A stretch of DNA of 64,000 nucleotides from Acidiferrum sp963771295. GTDB taxonomy: Bacteria > Acidobacteriota > Terriglobia > Acidiferrales > UBA7541. Below the pieces are notes generated by a model that searched no databases, was not told where the DNA came from, and was given only the letters and a program-made list of their open reading frames with translations. The position numbers were made by a program, and so were the translations under genes. Numbering within the stretch: the first letter of the stretch is position 1; each line of letters opens with the position of its first letter. Location: positions 1 through 64,000 of the forward strand of contig CAVYTB010000013.1 in the NCBI GenBank assembly GCA_963771295.1. Direction: 5' to 3'. This document shows, piece by piece, positions 1 through 9,636 of this stretch.

Positions 1-62
1 TGGTGAGCTGTCCTTGAAAAATGTTTTTCCCACTCGCCTGCATAGTGCTAATCTTTCGCATT

Positions 63-134
63 GCCGGTCTCCTTTTCATTGTGCTTCGAGCACGTCGAAC
101 ATTGGGAGCGTATCGCATCCCGCGGGAGACCGGC
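63..134. repeat. 10-bp inverted repeat (possible hairpin)
   Basis: GCCGGTCTCC at 63-72 is perfectly complementary to GGAGACCGGC at 125-134, with a 52-nt interior. It lies just left of the mini-element at 152-270. Nothing else was recognised in 1-151. It may be a structured RNA or part of a degraded element; only the repeat itself is seen. Confidence 0.4.
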
Positions 135-151
135 CTTCTCATTCCATCTGA

Positions 152-270
152 TTTGTTTGAATGAATAGGTTCCATGGAGGAGCCTCCTTGGTGTTTCTGA
201 ATCAGCGCGCCCGCTGAGTTCAGCTTTTCTAAACAAAACGCTCCGCCCTTGACCTATTCATTCAAACAAA
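152..270. repeat. 119-bp mini-element: IS110-like leader between 18-bp inverted repeats
   Basis: A perfect 18-bp inverted repeat (152-169 against 253-270) encloses a segment. That segment matches, at roughly 80 percent by eye, the untranslated leader upstream of the IS110-type transposase at 12658-12750, including its AAGGAGG ribosome-binding site and ATG. Only the first codon or two of the transposase remain before the opposite repeat begins. It therefore looks like a non-autonomous deletion derivative or solo end of the same IS family. The full copy at 11.6-12.75 kb shows the TATTCATTCAAACAA end on its right side only. Confidence 0.6.
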
Positions 271-657
271 CCAGGACTCAGCAAGCCGGAATGTCCCAAC
301 GGGCCTTCTGGCTCGGAATAACTTCCGGTTAGCCCGTCATCCAGCAGTTTCTGCGATTGATTTGCACAAGCCGACTTGTCGAGACCCATCGCCGAAAGGC
401 TCCTGACTCTTCAAAGGGGAGGGCATCAGCCACATTCACGCCTCAGTGACTTGCAACACGAGGCGCTAGGCAAGCAGGAACACAATGAGCAGCGGAACAC
501 GGATCCCAGGGCGCATCGAATTCACGATTTTGGACTCTAATTCAAGGTGCTTCCATCGAGCGTCTGGATCCCGGGGAGTAGATTTGGTAACCCTCGAAGG
601 GCGACCGGCATCTACTTAATTTCAGCCCTCCAATCAATAAAGGATAGGGAGGAGCTT
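271..657. other. Intergenic region left of the NmrA-type gene
   Basis: No convincing coding region was found on either strand. It contains one member (321-342) of a 22-bp near-repeat pair whose partner is at 1623-1644. It ends in the ribosome-binding site of the next gene. Confidence 0.5.
321..342 (+). repeat. 22-bp direct repeat, left copy
   Basis: This segment agrees at 19 of 22 positions with 1623-1644, sharing the core TAGCCCGTCATCC. The two copies flank the NmrA-type gene in the same orientation. This could reflect insertion or recombination, or it could be chance. Confidence 0.4.
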
Positions 658-1563
658 ATGTACGTCATTACCGGCGCGACAGGACACACGGGAAACGAAG
701 TGGCGGAAAAGTTGCTCGCAAAAGGTGAACCGGTGCGTGTTGTAGGCCGCAGCGCAAAGCGACTAGAACCATTCGTAAAGAAGGGCGCAGAGGCTTTCGT
801 TGCGGACATCACCGACACGGGGGCGCTCACGAAAGCTCTTTCGGGTGCAAAGGGGATGTACGCGATGATACCGCCGGACGTGAGTGCCCCGGATGTGCTG
901 GCACACTATCAGCGCGTGGGCGGCGCCTTGGCCGCCGCGATTGAGAAGAGCGGAGTAAAATACGCCGTCGTGCTGAGCAGCGTCGGCGCGGACAAGCCGG
1001 ATAAAACAGGCCCGGTGGTCGGGCTGTACAATCTTGAAAAGAAACTGGGGGCGATTCCTGGATTGAATGCCCTGTACCTGCGACCCGCCGCCTTCATGGA
1101 AAACCTTCTGTTCCAGGTTGGCGTGATCAAGGCCTTCGGAACAATGGCCGGCCCGATCAAAGGCGATCTACCGATACCCATGATCGCAACGCGCGATATC
1201 GGCGACGCAGCCGCAGACGCCCTGTTGCAGCTCGATTTTCAAGGACAGAGCACGCGCGAACTGCAAGGAGCTCGCGATGTCACGAACACGGAAGCCGCCA
1301 AAATAATCGGCACCGCGATCGGCAAGCCCGACCTGACATATAAGCAGATGCCCGCAGCACAGTTGAAGCCCGGTTTCATGCAGATGGGCATGTCTTCGAA
1401 TATGGCGGACCAGCTGTTTGAGTTGGCGGACGCGCAGAATTCGGGCTACCTAAAGGCGCTCGAGCCACGCTCCCCAAGGAACACCACTCCCACAACGCTG
1501 GAGACTTTTGTAGCCGAAGTTTTCGCGCCAGCCTATCGGGAACAAAAGGCGGCCCGCGCTTAG
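658..1563 (+). CDS. NmrA-type NAD(P)-binding reductase
   Basis: A 301-residue Rossmann-fold protein of the atypical short-chain dehydrogenase group (NmrA/NAD-dependent epimerase type). The N-terminus MYVITGATGHTG carries the TGxxGxxG dinucleotide-binding motif straight after the first beta strand, and VVGRS follows the second strand as expected for NADP preference. A LSSVGAD segment lies near residue 100, and no clear YxxxK catalytic pair is visible, as is usual for NmrA-like redox sensors or quinone reductases. The ATG at 658 is chosen because GGGAGGAGC lies just upstream; the reading frame is open further 5' but without a ribosome-binding site. It stands alone and the substrate is unknown. 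Confidence 0.8.
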   Translation: MYVITGATGHTGNEVAEKLLAKGEPVRVVGRSAKRLEPFVKKGAEAFVADITDTGALTKALSGAKGMYAMIPPDVSAPDVLAHYQRVGGALAAAIEKSGVKYAVVLSSVGADKPDKTGPVVGLYNLEKKLGAIPGLNALYLRPAAFMENLLFQVGVIKAFGTMAGPIKGDLPIPMIATRDIGDAAADALLQLDFQGQSTRELQGARDVTNTEAAKIIGTAIGKPDLTYKQMPAAQLKPGFMQMGMSSNMADQLFELADAQNSGYLKALEPRSPRNTTPTTLETFVAEVFAPAYREQKAARA

Positions 1564-1622
1564 GCGGCTTGCAGAATGGGCTCGCCTGGCGGCCCATGTC
1601 CGAAGCGCCGATGTTCTTGTCA

Positions 1623-1644
1623 ATTTCCGTATAGCCCGTCATCC
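1623..1644 (+). repeat. 22-bp direct repeat, right copy
   Basis: Partner of 321-342 (19 of 22 identical). It lies between the NmrA-type gene and the end of the convergent permease gene. Confidence 0.4.
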
Positions 1645-1721
1645 GCCTAGGACGCTCAATTACCAGCGGACTCGTCGGTGAACGCGGCTTGTCCCTAAAG
1701 CGGTCGAGTGCAAAAGGATTG

Positions 1722-4517
1722 TTATTCGGCGCGCAGCGCTTCCGAGGGAGATACCCGGCTTGCACGCAGAGCGGGAACTAATGCTGCGACCAGCGTTGAG
1801 AAGCTGAGTGTCAGGATGGCCAGGAGAGTCGTCGCGGGGTCATACGGATTCAAGCCGTAGAGTTGGCTGCCCAGGAATTGGCCCACTCCCAGAGCCAGCG
1901 GAAATCCGACAACCAGACCTATAGCTACCAGGGCAAACGCTCCTCGTACGATAAGGGCCGCTGCTTGTGCGGGGGTGGCCCCGAGCGCCAGCCGCACCCC
2001 AATCTCGTTGGTGCGTCGTCCGACGTTATAGGAAGTAACTCCATACAGCCCGATGGAAGCAAGGACGAGCGAAAGTATCCCGAAGAATGATGACAGTTGT
2101 GCAATCAGACGCTGTTGCCGGAACTGATTGGATACTTGCTCACCGAGAGTTCCAATCGACTCGATCGGAAGACGAGGATCTACCGAGATTATCGCCTCGC
2201 GAATTTCAGCAGCGGATACGGTGGCGCCAGGCCGCGCCACAAGGATGATGTCGTGCAGGTGATGAGAGCCGGGATTGCTATCTGCCCCAGTCTTTGCCAC
2301 CACATCGTGTTGCGCTTCGGGCAAAAAAAAGAATGGAACAATCGGCTTGTCGAAATCGAAGTCCAGGTAGCGTGCGTCCTGCGCTACGCCCACAATTTTG
2401 TAGTTCCGCGATGATCCCAGTTCCGGACGTCCGAAGTATTGTCCAATGGGCTTTTCATTGTTGAAATACTTCTTTGCGAACGCCTGATTGATCACCGCAA
2501 CGTGCTGCGAAGTCGCAGTATCTTCCGCAGAGATGCCACGTCCTTCGATGATTTGAGTTCCGATAGCGCTGAAGTATCCTGACGTCACTCGATCCCAATA
2601 AACCATGTTTTCAACTTTATCCGCGTCAGGCCCGGGAGCCGGGCGCCCGTCCAGCCACACGCTGCTAGCCCAATTATTTCCGCTCAACGGGGAGTACTGG
2701 CAGATCGCCGCGGCAGCCACCCCGGGAATGGTGGATAAGGACGCTCGAATCTGATCGTATAGGATGGTGAACTGGTTTGGTTGGTAGTCGACCAGACCTG
2801 GATCAATCCTGACGATCGTGCGTTGCTCCTGGAGGAAGCCAAAGCGTTGATTCTCGAGGCGGTGCACAGCAGTAGTCAGTAATCCGGATGCTGCCAACAA
2901 AACCAAGGAAAGAGCTGCCTGGAACACCACCAGCATCTTGCGAGGAAGCGCACCTGTGCGAGCAGTGGAACGGCTCGCTCCCCGAAGGGCTTCAATCGGA
3001 TCCACCCGCGTGGTCATCCATGCGGGAGCGACGCCGAAGGCCACGGCCGCGACCAACGAAACGCAGAAAGCAAACAACAACACCGGCATGGAAGGCGACG
3101 CGTTGATCGGTATACCCGCCATACCCCGCGCCGATGGAAATACAAAGTGCAGAATAAGCTGCGTCCCTGCAAATGCGACCACCAGAGCCGTCACGCCTCC
3201 CGCCAGTGAGAGCAAAATGCTTTCGGTAAGAGCCTGCCTCACAAGTCGCGACGCATGCGCCCCAAGTGCCACGCTGACAGATATCTCCCGGCGACGCTGC
3301 ATGCCGCGAACGAGCATGAGATTGGCCACATTGGCGCAGACAATGAGCAGCACAAACGCCGAAACCATCATCAGAATCTGAAGCCAGTGTTCATATTCCT
3401 CGCGCATGCTGGTTATGCCCGACCCCCCGGGACGCAGGAATAGGGTTTGCTCGGGAAACTTCGCGCGATCGTTGGCGCTCATCTCACTCCAGTGCGAGCG
3501 CAGCCACTGCTTGAGTTCCACCCGCATTTGAGCTTCTATTGCTGCGGAGTCAGCGCCGGGCCTGATGCGTCCGATCAAATCCAACCAATACTGGTCAGCC
3601 TGATTAAGATCGCCAGCATCCGCTTGGGGCATCAATGATTCCGAGTTGAGCGGCAGAAAGAAATCGGGTGGATCGCTGCGAAGCGTATCGCCAAAGAAGC
3701 TGGGTGGAGTGATTCCCACGATGATGAATGGCGTGTTATCGATGTGGAAGACAGCACCAACGATAGACGGATCCGATCCGTATTGCTGCCATAGTCGATA
3801 GCTCATCACTGCTACAGCCGGAGCGCCGGGTTGATCGTCGGTGGAAGTCAGCAGCCGTCCGGCATATGCACTGATGCCGAACATGGCGAAGTAATTGCCA
3901 GAAACGAACTCCCCGGGATAGCTTTGTGCTGACTCTGTGCCGCCGGAACGCTGCACCCCAAACAGCGGATCGGAGGCCTGGAACGCCGCCAATTCCGCAA
4001 AACCCGGGGTGTGGTCCCGAAAATGTTTGTACAGATCGTAAGAGACAAGGGAATACTCATTCTCTTGGCTGTACCCGCCCCAATAGCAGCAGCGTGCCTC
4101 TTTGCCCAAGCGGTACAATTCGCCGGGATTAGCCACTGCCAGCGACTTCAGCAGAACATCGTAGAACAGAGTGAAAATAGAGGTTGTCGCGCCAATGCCC
4201 AGCGCCAGCGTCAGAATGGCTACGGCCGTAAAAAGAGGACTCTTCCGCAGGCTGCGAAATGCGTAGCGCAAATCTTGACCTGCTTGCTCCAGCCAGATCC
4301 AGCCCCAGGTCTCACGAGCATTTTCTGCAACCATTGTGTGATTGCCAAAGAGCCGCATGGCCGCGTAATGCGCTTCTTCTTTGCTCATGCCAGCGGCAAC
4401 GTTCTCCGCAATCTGCTGTTCGAGATGAAATTGCAACTCGTCGTCCAACGACTGACCGGCTCGCTCGCTGCGAAACAAGGTCTGCAACTTCATCCACAAT
4501 CGTTGAATCCACAACAT
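1722..4517 (-). CDS. ADOP-type FtsX/MacB permease with N-terminal prefix domain
   Basis: A 931-residue membrane protein of the duplicated orphan permease type common in Acidobacteria. The first ~85 residues form a soluble prefix. Next come a membrane segment (ILTLALGIGATTSIF) and a MacB periplasmic core-like domain, then an FtsX block near residues 380-500 (FVLLIVCANVANLMLVRG). A second core-like domain and a second FtsX block close with PALRASRVSPSEALRAE, the characteristic C-terminus. No ATPase gene is adjacent, hence 'orphan'. TAGGAG precedes the ATG. It lies 12 nt downstream of a PadR gene and is almost certainly cotranscribed. The substrate is unknown; macrolide or peptide export and envelope stress roles are known for MacB relatives. 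Confidence 0.88.
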   Translation of the reverse strand: MLWIQRLWMKLQTLFRSERAGQSLDDELQFHLEQQIAENVAAGMSKEEAHYAAMRLFGNHTMVAENARETWGWIWLEQAGQDLRYAFRSLRKSPLFTAVAILTLALGIGATTSIFTLFYDVLLKSLAVANPGELYRLGKEARCCYWGGYSQENEYSLVSYDLYKHFRDHTPGFAELAAFQASDPLFGVQRSGGTESAQSYPGEFVSGNYFAMFGISAYAGRLLTSTDDQPGAPAVAVMSYRLWQQYGSDPSIVGAVFHIDNTPFIIVGITPPSFFGDTLRSDPPDFFLPLNSESLMPQADAGDLNQADQYWLDLIGRIRPGADSAAIEAQMRVELKQWLRSHWSEMSANDRAKFPEQTLFLRPGGSGITSMREEYEHWLQILMMVSAFVLLIVCANVANLMLVRGMQRRREISVSVALGAHASRLVRQALTESILLSLAGGVTALVVAFAGTQLILHFVFPSARGMAGIPINASPSMPVLLFAFCVSLVAAVAFGVAPAWMTTRVDPIEALRGASRSTARTGALPRKMLVVFQAALSLVLLAASGLLTTAVHRLENQRFGFLQEQRTIVRIDPGLVDYQPNQFTILYDQIRASLSTIPGVAAAAICQYSPLSGNNWASSVWLDGRPAPGPDADKVENMVYWDRVTSGYFSAIGTQIIEGRGISAEDTATSQHVAVINQAFAKKYFNNEKPIGQYFGRPELGSSRNYKIVGVAQDARYLDFDFDKPIVPFFFLPEAQHDVVAKTGADSNPGSHHLHDIILVARPGATVSAAEIREAIISVDPRLPIESIGTLGEQVSNQFRQQRLIAQLSSFFGILSLVLASIGLYGVTSYNVGRRTNEIGVRLALGATPAQAAALIVRGAFALVAIGLVVGFPLALGVGQFLGSQLYGLNPYDPATTLLAILTLSFSTLVAALVPALRASRVSPSEALRAE

Positions 4518-4529
4518 AACGTCGCGCTC

Positions 4530-4859
4530 CTACGTTGTCTCCACTACCAGATTGATCGCCGCAGACAAGCGGCTCCAATTCGCAGCTTCTTTTTCAAGTT
4601 GCGCGCGTCCGGCCGCCGTCAACGAATAAAATTTGGCTTTCCTTCCCGTCTCGGTTTCTGCCCACTTGGCTTTGATCCAGACTTTCTGTTCGAGCCGGTG
4701 CAGTGCGGGGTAGAGCGATCCTTGCTGAACCTGAAGCACTTCACCGGAGATTTGCTGAATGCGTTTGGCAATCGCCCAGCCGTGTTTCGGCTCAAGCGAA
4801 ATGGTTTTGAGAATTAGGAGGTCGAGAGTTCCCTGGACGAGATCGCTAGGTTTCCCCAT
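4530..4859 (-). CDS. PadR-family transcriptional regulator
   Basis: A 109-residue winged-helix repressor. From MGKPSDLVQGTLDLLILKTI it runs through the recognition-helix region (QVQQGSLYPALHRLEQ) to the wing and a short C-terminal helix (LTAAGRAQLEKEAANW). This is the usual PadR size and order. An ATG eight codons upstream (4883) exists, but it sits between the apparent -35 and -10 elements, so 4859 is preferred. The stop lies 12 nt before the permease start, which fits the common PadR/permease operon. It probably autoregulates through the inverted repeat in its own promoter. Confidence 0.88.
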   Translation of the reverse strand: MGKPSDLVQGTLDLLILKTISLEPKHGWAIAKRIQQISGEVLQVQQGSLYPALHRLEQKVWIKAKWAETETGRKAKFYSLTAAGRAQLEKEAANWSRLSAAINLVVETT

Positions 4860-4896
4860 ACTATGATTATCTACACTAGCCATTGTCGATAGTCAA
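4860..4896 (-). promoter_or_regulatory. Promoter and candidate operator of the PadR/permease operon
   Basis: On the minus strand TTGACT (4896-4891) and TAGATA (4873-4868) are separated by exactly 17 bp. The expected start point falls at about 4860-4862, at the ATG of the PadR gene, so the message would be leaderless. An imperfect 8-bp inverted repeat, TATCTACA (4868-4875) and TGTCGATA (4884-4891), overlaps the -10 and the spacer. This is a plausible site for autorepression. The elements are seen; their activity is inferred. Confidence 0.55.
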
Positions 4897-4916
4897 GGTG
4901 TGACCGAGTCTGACGC

Positions 4917-6191
4917 TTGGACCGTGTCGACCCTTCAGCCATCGGGGATATTGCTCCGGGACTAACAGAGCCGCCCACGAATCACTTGAGGCCCTCTAAC
5001 CCCAAGGTTTACATGGTGGAAACTAGCAAGCCGAGCGACGTCCGGATGGAGGATTTGACACTAGCTGTAATCGCGGCTCAGAGTGGCGGTCTTGTGCTTA
5101 ACCCGGGCAACGACCTCACTGCCGAGCTACAAAAATGCATTGCTGATGCCCGGGTTTACTACGAGATCTCATTCGATCCCGCCGTTGGCAACGAACCTAA
5201 TGAGTACCACCATCTCGCAATTCGTGTCGCAAAACCCGGCCTGACCGCACGCACTCGACAGGGGTATTACTCGAAACCTTGGTCGGCAGAGAAGCTTGCG
5301 GCAGAGTCTGAGAGGCTTGGTGGGACGGATGATGGCGCGCTGACCGGCAAACCAAGCACAGAGAACGCGCCTCCTCCGTACGTTGATTTGTCGGTCGCAG
5401 AGCTAGTTGATCGCATGCCAGAACTAAAAACTCTTCAGCCCGCACCAGATCGGCAGGCACTGCCGATAATCCTGCAGAACATGGGCGATAGCATGGACAA
5501 TTTCGTCCACGACATTGGTGATCTCATCGCGCACGAAGACGTGACACAGCAGAAGTTGACCGCCCACGGGAAAGTTAGGGCGAAGGAACGGGTTCCAGAC
5601 AACTATTTGATCCTGCATCATGGCTATGAATGGGGAGCAAGCGCGGAATATCGCATGGACGACAAGGGGAATCGCCCTGGCTCAATAGGCTTGGAGATGG
5701 GGTACCTTGTCACCTCCGGGTACGCATTGAGTTGTATCAGTTTCTCTACGGTCGCGCAGTCGCAGTCGAGGTTCCGTTACCTTGGCGAGCAAAAGGTGGA
5801 CTCACGAGAGACATATGTTTTGGCGTTTGCTCAGCAACCTGGCGAAGCTACGTTCAAAACCGTGATGAGAGGAACGGGAGCGACAGAAGTTGATATGCTG
5901 ACGCAGGGAATCTTGTGGGTGGACAAGAATGGTTTCCAAATCATCCGAATGCGCAGCGATCTTCTCGCGCCGAACAAAGGAATTCGACTCGATCGGCTGA
6001 CAACTGAGGTGACGTTCGGTGAAGTGCAACTCCAAGATGTTTCAGATCCGTTGTGGCTGCCCAGCCACGTAGAGGCATACATCGAAATTGGCGATCAAAA
6101 ATTCCGTAACCTGCACCTCTACACGAACTATCGTCGCTATCGAGTTTCCGCCAAGATGAAGTCCCCGCATAGTCTCCGCCAGCTGAGATAA
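4917..6191 (+). pseudogene. VWFA-related domain protein lacking its N-terminal part
   Basis: Residues ~30-125 resemble only the end of the acidobacterial VWFA-related domain (MEDLTLAVIAAQSGGLVLNP, then ISFDP and GYYSKPW). The metal-binding DxSxS part and the signal peptide expected upstream are missing. The rest, ~300 residues, looks like an intact globular C-terminal module (VRAKERVPDNYLILHHGYEW, then VLWVDKNGFQIIRMRSDLL-like strands). The only start in frame is a TTG at 4917 with no clear ribosome-binding site. It begins only about 20 bp from the divergent PadR promoter, suggesting a deletion or rearrangement that removed the 5' half. The reading frame remains open to a normal stop, so recent loss or residual expression is possible. 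Confidence 0.6.
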
Positions 6192-6211
6192 AAACTCACA
6201 CTTCTTCTGGA

Positions 6212-6403
6212 CTAAAAAATCAGGCAGGTCAGTTCGAAAGCTGAAATCAGCGGAGCCGGCGGGTCCGCCGGCAAATCCACGAGCGGAACGCCTTCATAGT
6301 GGCGAAACGGATTGGGCATATTCGCCCAATCGAGGTATTGCTGAGTTCGTCGCAGCGACTCTGCACTGTGCTTCGTCAATTCATGATATTCGTGCCAAGT
6401 CAT
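6212..6403 (-). pseudogene. N-terminal fragment of a SagB-type dehydrogenase
   Basis: The 63 residues include YHELTKHS, LDWANMPNPFRHYEGVP and DLPADPPAP. These match from memory the first ~50 residues of SagB/ThcOx-type FMN oxidoreductases, which are normally several hundred residues long. The similarity ends around PAPLI, and the frame stops shortly after, 20 bp from the end of the convergent VWFA-type remnant. The nitroreductase domain is entirely absent, so this is a gene remnant at a rearrangement junction. Confidence 0.55.
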
Positions 6404-6619
6404 GTAGCGTGAATCCTGACATCACCATACCGGCAAACCAGACATCTGGGGAATCGTTGATTTCAACTATCGGCTAAAAGAGCGTAACAGGATGGTTGCC
6501 GAACATGCCCGACGATCGCATTGATCAGGAGTTAGTGTTGTTCGGGGAGGGCTCACTTACCTTCCCTCCAGCCCCGCTTCTGACCGGGGGGCAGGCATGT
6601 GAATCCACAAAAAGCCGCC
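6404..6619. other. Intergenic region before the second permease
   Basis: Nothing recognisable was found. It contains the region upstream of the SagB-type fragment on one strand and the sequence past the permease stop on the other. Confidence 0.4.
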
Positions 6620-9082
6620 TCACTCGTAACGCAACGTCTGCATGGGGTCCACGCGAGTCGCGCGCCTCGCCGGGACGTAACATGCTGCCAGGGCCACCAC
6701 AGCCAGCACCGCTGCTACGCTGGCAAACGTGGCTGCATCGGTTGGCGCAATAGCGAACAACAAGCTGGCCATCAATCGGGTTAACAGCAATGCTGCTATC
6801 AGACCTGCCGCCAGACCGAGCAACACCATCAGAGCTCCCTGCCTCATCACTAATCCCAACACATCCCTGCCCTGCGCCCCCAACACCATGCGCAACCCAA
6901 ACTCCTTGGTGCGTCGCGCCACTGAATACGACACCACGCCATAAATCCCCACAGTAGCGATTGCCAGCGCCGTAACCGAAAACAAGCTCAACAGCAGAGT
7001 CAAAAATCGCGGTCGCGCCTGCGCCAGCTCCATTACGTCATCCATCATCCGCACATCCGACAGCGGTAGCGACGCATCCATCACATTCAATCGCTCCCTC
7101 ACCGCCCGCACCAGATTTCGTGGATCCCCCGACTGCCCTCGCATCACCACATACATATCGGTCAACCCAAAACTCTCCGCCTGCCCGTACGGCATATACA
7201 GCTCCGTACCCGCGGGTCGATCCAACCCAGCGTTCTTGACGTCGTCCACAACGCCTACCACGGTGCTCCAGGGATCCTTCGATCCACTATTCGGCCGCAC
7301 ATGCTTCCCAATCGCGCTTTGATTGGGCCAAAACGTCCGAGCCATCGTGCTGTTCACAATCACCACCGGCGTCCCCGCTGCCGTATCGCGATTATCAAAC
7401 AGCCGCCCTTCCATCAACCGAATCCCCATCGTCGAGAAATAATCTTTAGTGACCACCTGATCGAAGTCCACATTCTCAATCGGTCCCCCCTCGCGCTTAA
7501 CGAATCCTTCAAAGTCCGTATCATTCATATTTGGGGCCCGCATCGGAGGCATCCCGTAAACCAGCGCCGCGGATCGCACCCCCGGCAAGCTGGTAATTTG
7601 CTCCTCAAAGCGCTCCCAAAATCCTGCAATCTCCTTGTTATCCGTATAGGTTCCGCTAGGCAGAGACACCCGCATAGTAATCACGTTGTCGGGGGCCATC
7701 CCGGTATGTACTTCCTGTAACTTCCAAAATGCTCGCAACATCAACCCGCAACCAATCAGCAAAACCAAAGCCATCGCCAACTCACCGACGACCAGCACAC
7801 GCCGAAACGTTTGCGCCCCGCCTGCAGCCGTCGTGCTGCCCGCCGCATCTTTCAACGACCCGGAAATTCCGGTGACCGACAATGGCACCAACGGAGCCAA
7901 TCCAAAAATTGCTCCAGTAATTAAGCTAGTCCCTAAAGTGAAAATCAACACCCGCCAGTCCATAACAATCTCATCGGATCGCGGAATCCCTCCAGCATTT
8001 GTCAACTGCACTAACCGCACCCCGCCATAAGCCAATCCCAAACCTAAAATCGCCCCGCACAGCGCCAGCAAAACTCCCTCGGTAACAAACTGCCGCGCCA
8101 ACCGTCCCAGTCCAGCGCCCATAGCCGCACGGATCGCGATCTCTCTGCGCCGAGCCTCCGCCCGCGCCAGCAACAAATTCGCCACATTGACGCTAGCAAT
8201 CAGCAAAACAAACGCCACCGCTCCAAGTAGTACGAGCAGCGCCGGCCGCACGCCGGAGACCACCTCGGCGTGCAACGGATAGCTAACAATGGTGTGATTC
8301 TTCGGATCGAAACTATGTGTACCGGGCGACTTACGTTCCCCATAACCCTGCACCAGCGCCGCCAACTCTCCCTGCGCCGCAGCCGGAGATACCCCAGGTT
8401 TCAGCCGCCCCAACAAGTAATAGTTATGCCCGCCGCGATTTTTGCTCGCAGGATCAAGCTGCAGCGGCGTCCAAACCTTCGGCGGATCATTCTCCCCTGG
8501 GGGGAATTGAAACGCTGCCGGCATCACGCCGACAATCGTGCACTTCTTCCCGTCAATGCGCGTCTCTCGCCCCACAATCTCCGGATCGCCGCCAAACACA
8601 GTTTTCCAAGTCCCATAAGAAATGTCCGCCACTAGCGGCGCCCCAGGTACATCGTCCGCCGCCGAAATCAACCGCCCCGAAACAGGCGTAACTCCTAAAG
8701 TCTCCATCAGCCCACCGCTAACGCTGGCCGCTGTAACGCGCACCGGCTGACTCTTCCCGCCCAGATTAGTCCCGCCCGTCTGCCAAGCATCCAGCGAAGC
8801 CCAGGAATGCGTATCCCGCCGCAAATCGAAAAATTCCGGCGCCGAGGTCCAAAACCGCGGCAACCCACCATTAGGAAACGTAGGAAATTCGGTATACAAC
8901 CGCACCAACTGCTCAGGATGCGCGTAGGGAAGTGGCCGTAGCAAAACCGCATTCACGACTGTAAAAATCCCAGTAGTGGCCCCAATTCCCAAGGTCAGGC
9001 AAAGCACTGCCGCGGCCGTAAACCCCAAATTCTTCCGCATCATTCGCAGCGCAAAAATCAAATCCTGTCCAAAAGTTTCCAT
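6620..9082 (-). CDS. ADOP-type FtsX/MacB permease without prefix domain
   Basis: An 820-residue permease that begins directly with the DLIFALRMMRKNLGFTAAAV helix, so it lacks the ~80-residue prefix found in the permease at 1.7-4.5 kb. Its order is: first membrane helix (LTLGIGATTGIFTVVNAVLL), MacB-like extracytoplasmic domain, FtsX block (VAFVLLIASVNVANLLLARAE), second extracytoplasmic domain, second FtsX block ending VPARRATRVDPMQTLRYE. GGGGAA precedes the ATG. No PadR or ATPase gene is next to it. Divergence from the other permease (only motif-level similarity by eye) argues against recent tandem duplication. Probable envelope or export function; substrate unknown. Confidence 0.87.
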   Translation of the reverse strand: METFGQDLIFALRMMRKNLGFTAAAVLCLTLGIGATTGIFTVVNAVLLRPLPYAHPEQLVRLYTEFPTFPNGGLPRFWTSAPEFFDLRRDTHSWASLDAWQTGGTNLGGKSQPVRVTAASVSGGLMETLGVTPVSGRLISAADDVPGAPLVADISYGTWKTVFGGDPEIVGRETRIDGKKCTIVGVMPAAFQFPPGENDPPKVWTPLQLDPASKNRGGHNYYLLGRLKPGVSPAAAQGELAALVQGYGERKSPGTHSFDPKNHTIVSYPLHAEVVSGVRPALLVLLGAVAFVLLIASVNVANLLLARAEARRREIAIRAAMGAGLGRLARQFVTEGVLLALCGAILGLGLAYGGVRLVQLTNAGGIPRSDEIVMDWRVLIFTLGTSLITGAIFGLAPLVPLSVTGISGSLKDAAGSTTAAGGAQTFRRVLVVGELAMALVLLIGCGLMLRAFWKLQEVHTGMAPDNVITMRVSLPSGTYTDNKEIAGFWERFEEQITSLPGVRSAALVYGMPPMRAPNMNDTDFEGFVKREGGPIENVDFDQVVTKDYFSTMGIRLMEGRLFDNRDTAAGTPVVIVNSTMARTFWPNQSAIGKHVRPNSGSKDPWSTVVGVVDDVKNAGLDRPAGTELYMPYGQAESFGLTDMYVVMRGQSGDPRNLVRAVRERLNVMDASLPLSDVRMMDDVMELAQARPRFLTLLLSLFSVTALAIATVGIYGVVSYSVARRTKEFGLRMVLGAQGRDVLGLVMRQGALMVLLGLAAGLIAALLLTRLMASLLFAIAPTDAATFASVAAVLAVVALAACYVPARRATRVDPMQTLRYE

Positions 9083-9636
9083 CGTTCCCCTACCCAGTAA
9101 TTACGTGCGTTAATCCAACAGAGTTGCCTCCGCGCCATTATCGATGAAAGCAAACATCGAATCCACAGCGAATGAGAAGAAATAAAGAGTAGCTTGGCTT
9201 TTCCGCGACGCGCTATTGGTAGACTTGGAATCTGATGTGAAAGCTGGCTGGTCAAATGGACGAGAACGCCACTTTCCAGGAGTTAGCCGACCGAAGCGAC
9301 CAATGCTTTATCTCAAATCACTTTCAAGCACTTTTCCGCAGTGGTATCGTTGCACCGTTCAAATATGATCAGCCCCAAACCATGCGCCACCTGCCTAGGA
9401 GAGAGTGTATGGACACCCAACGCTTGGAAGAACCTAGCACGACGCGGAAGGAGAATGGCGGGGTTCCGCATTGCTGAAGAAGCCCCGCCGTTCAGCCAGT
9501 CATACCAGACGATCCGCGAATCGAACAATCGTTGCGAAAGGCCGGTATTGGAGGCTTATATTTGCAGCCAGGATCGGGCAGCCGTTGGGGACTATTCGAC
9601 TCTAGCGCCGATCGCTGTGGCGAAGCCCCTTTGCCG
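9083..9636. other. Intergenic region between permease and pncB
   Basis: About 550 bp. Short open frames exist on both strands but none has a ribosome-binding site, codon pattern or recognisable motif. I see no gene or convincing repeat. It holds the upstream region of the permease and the downstream region of pncB. Confidence 0.4.
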
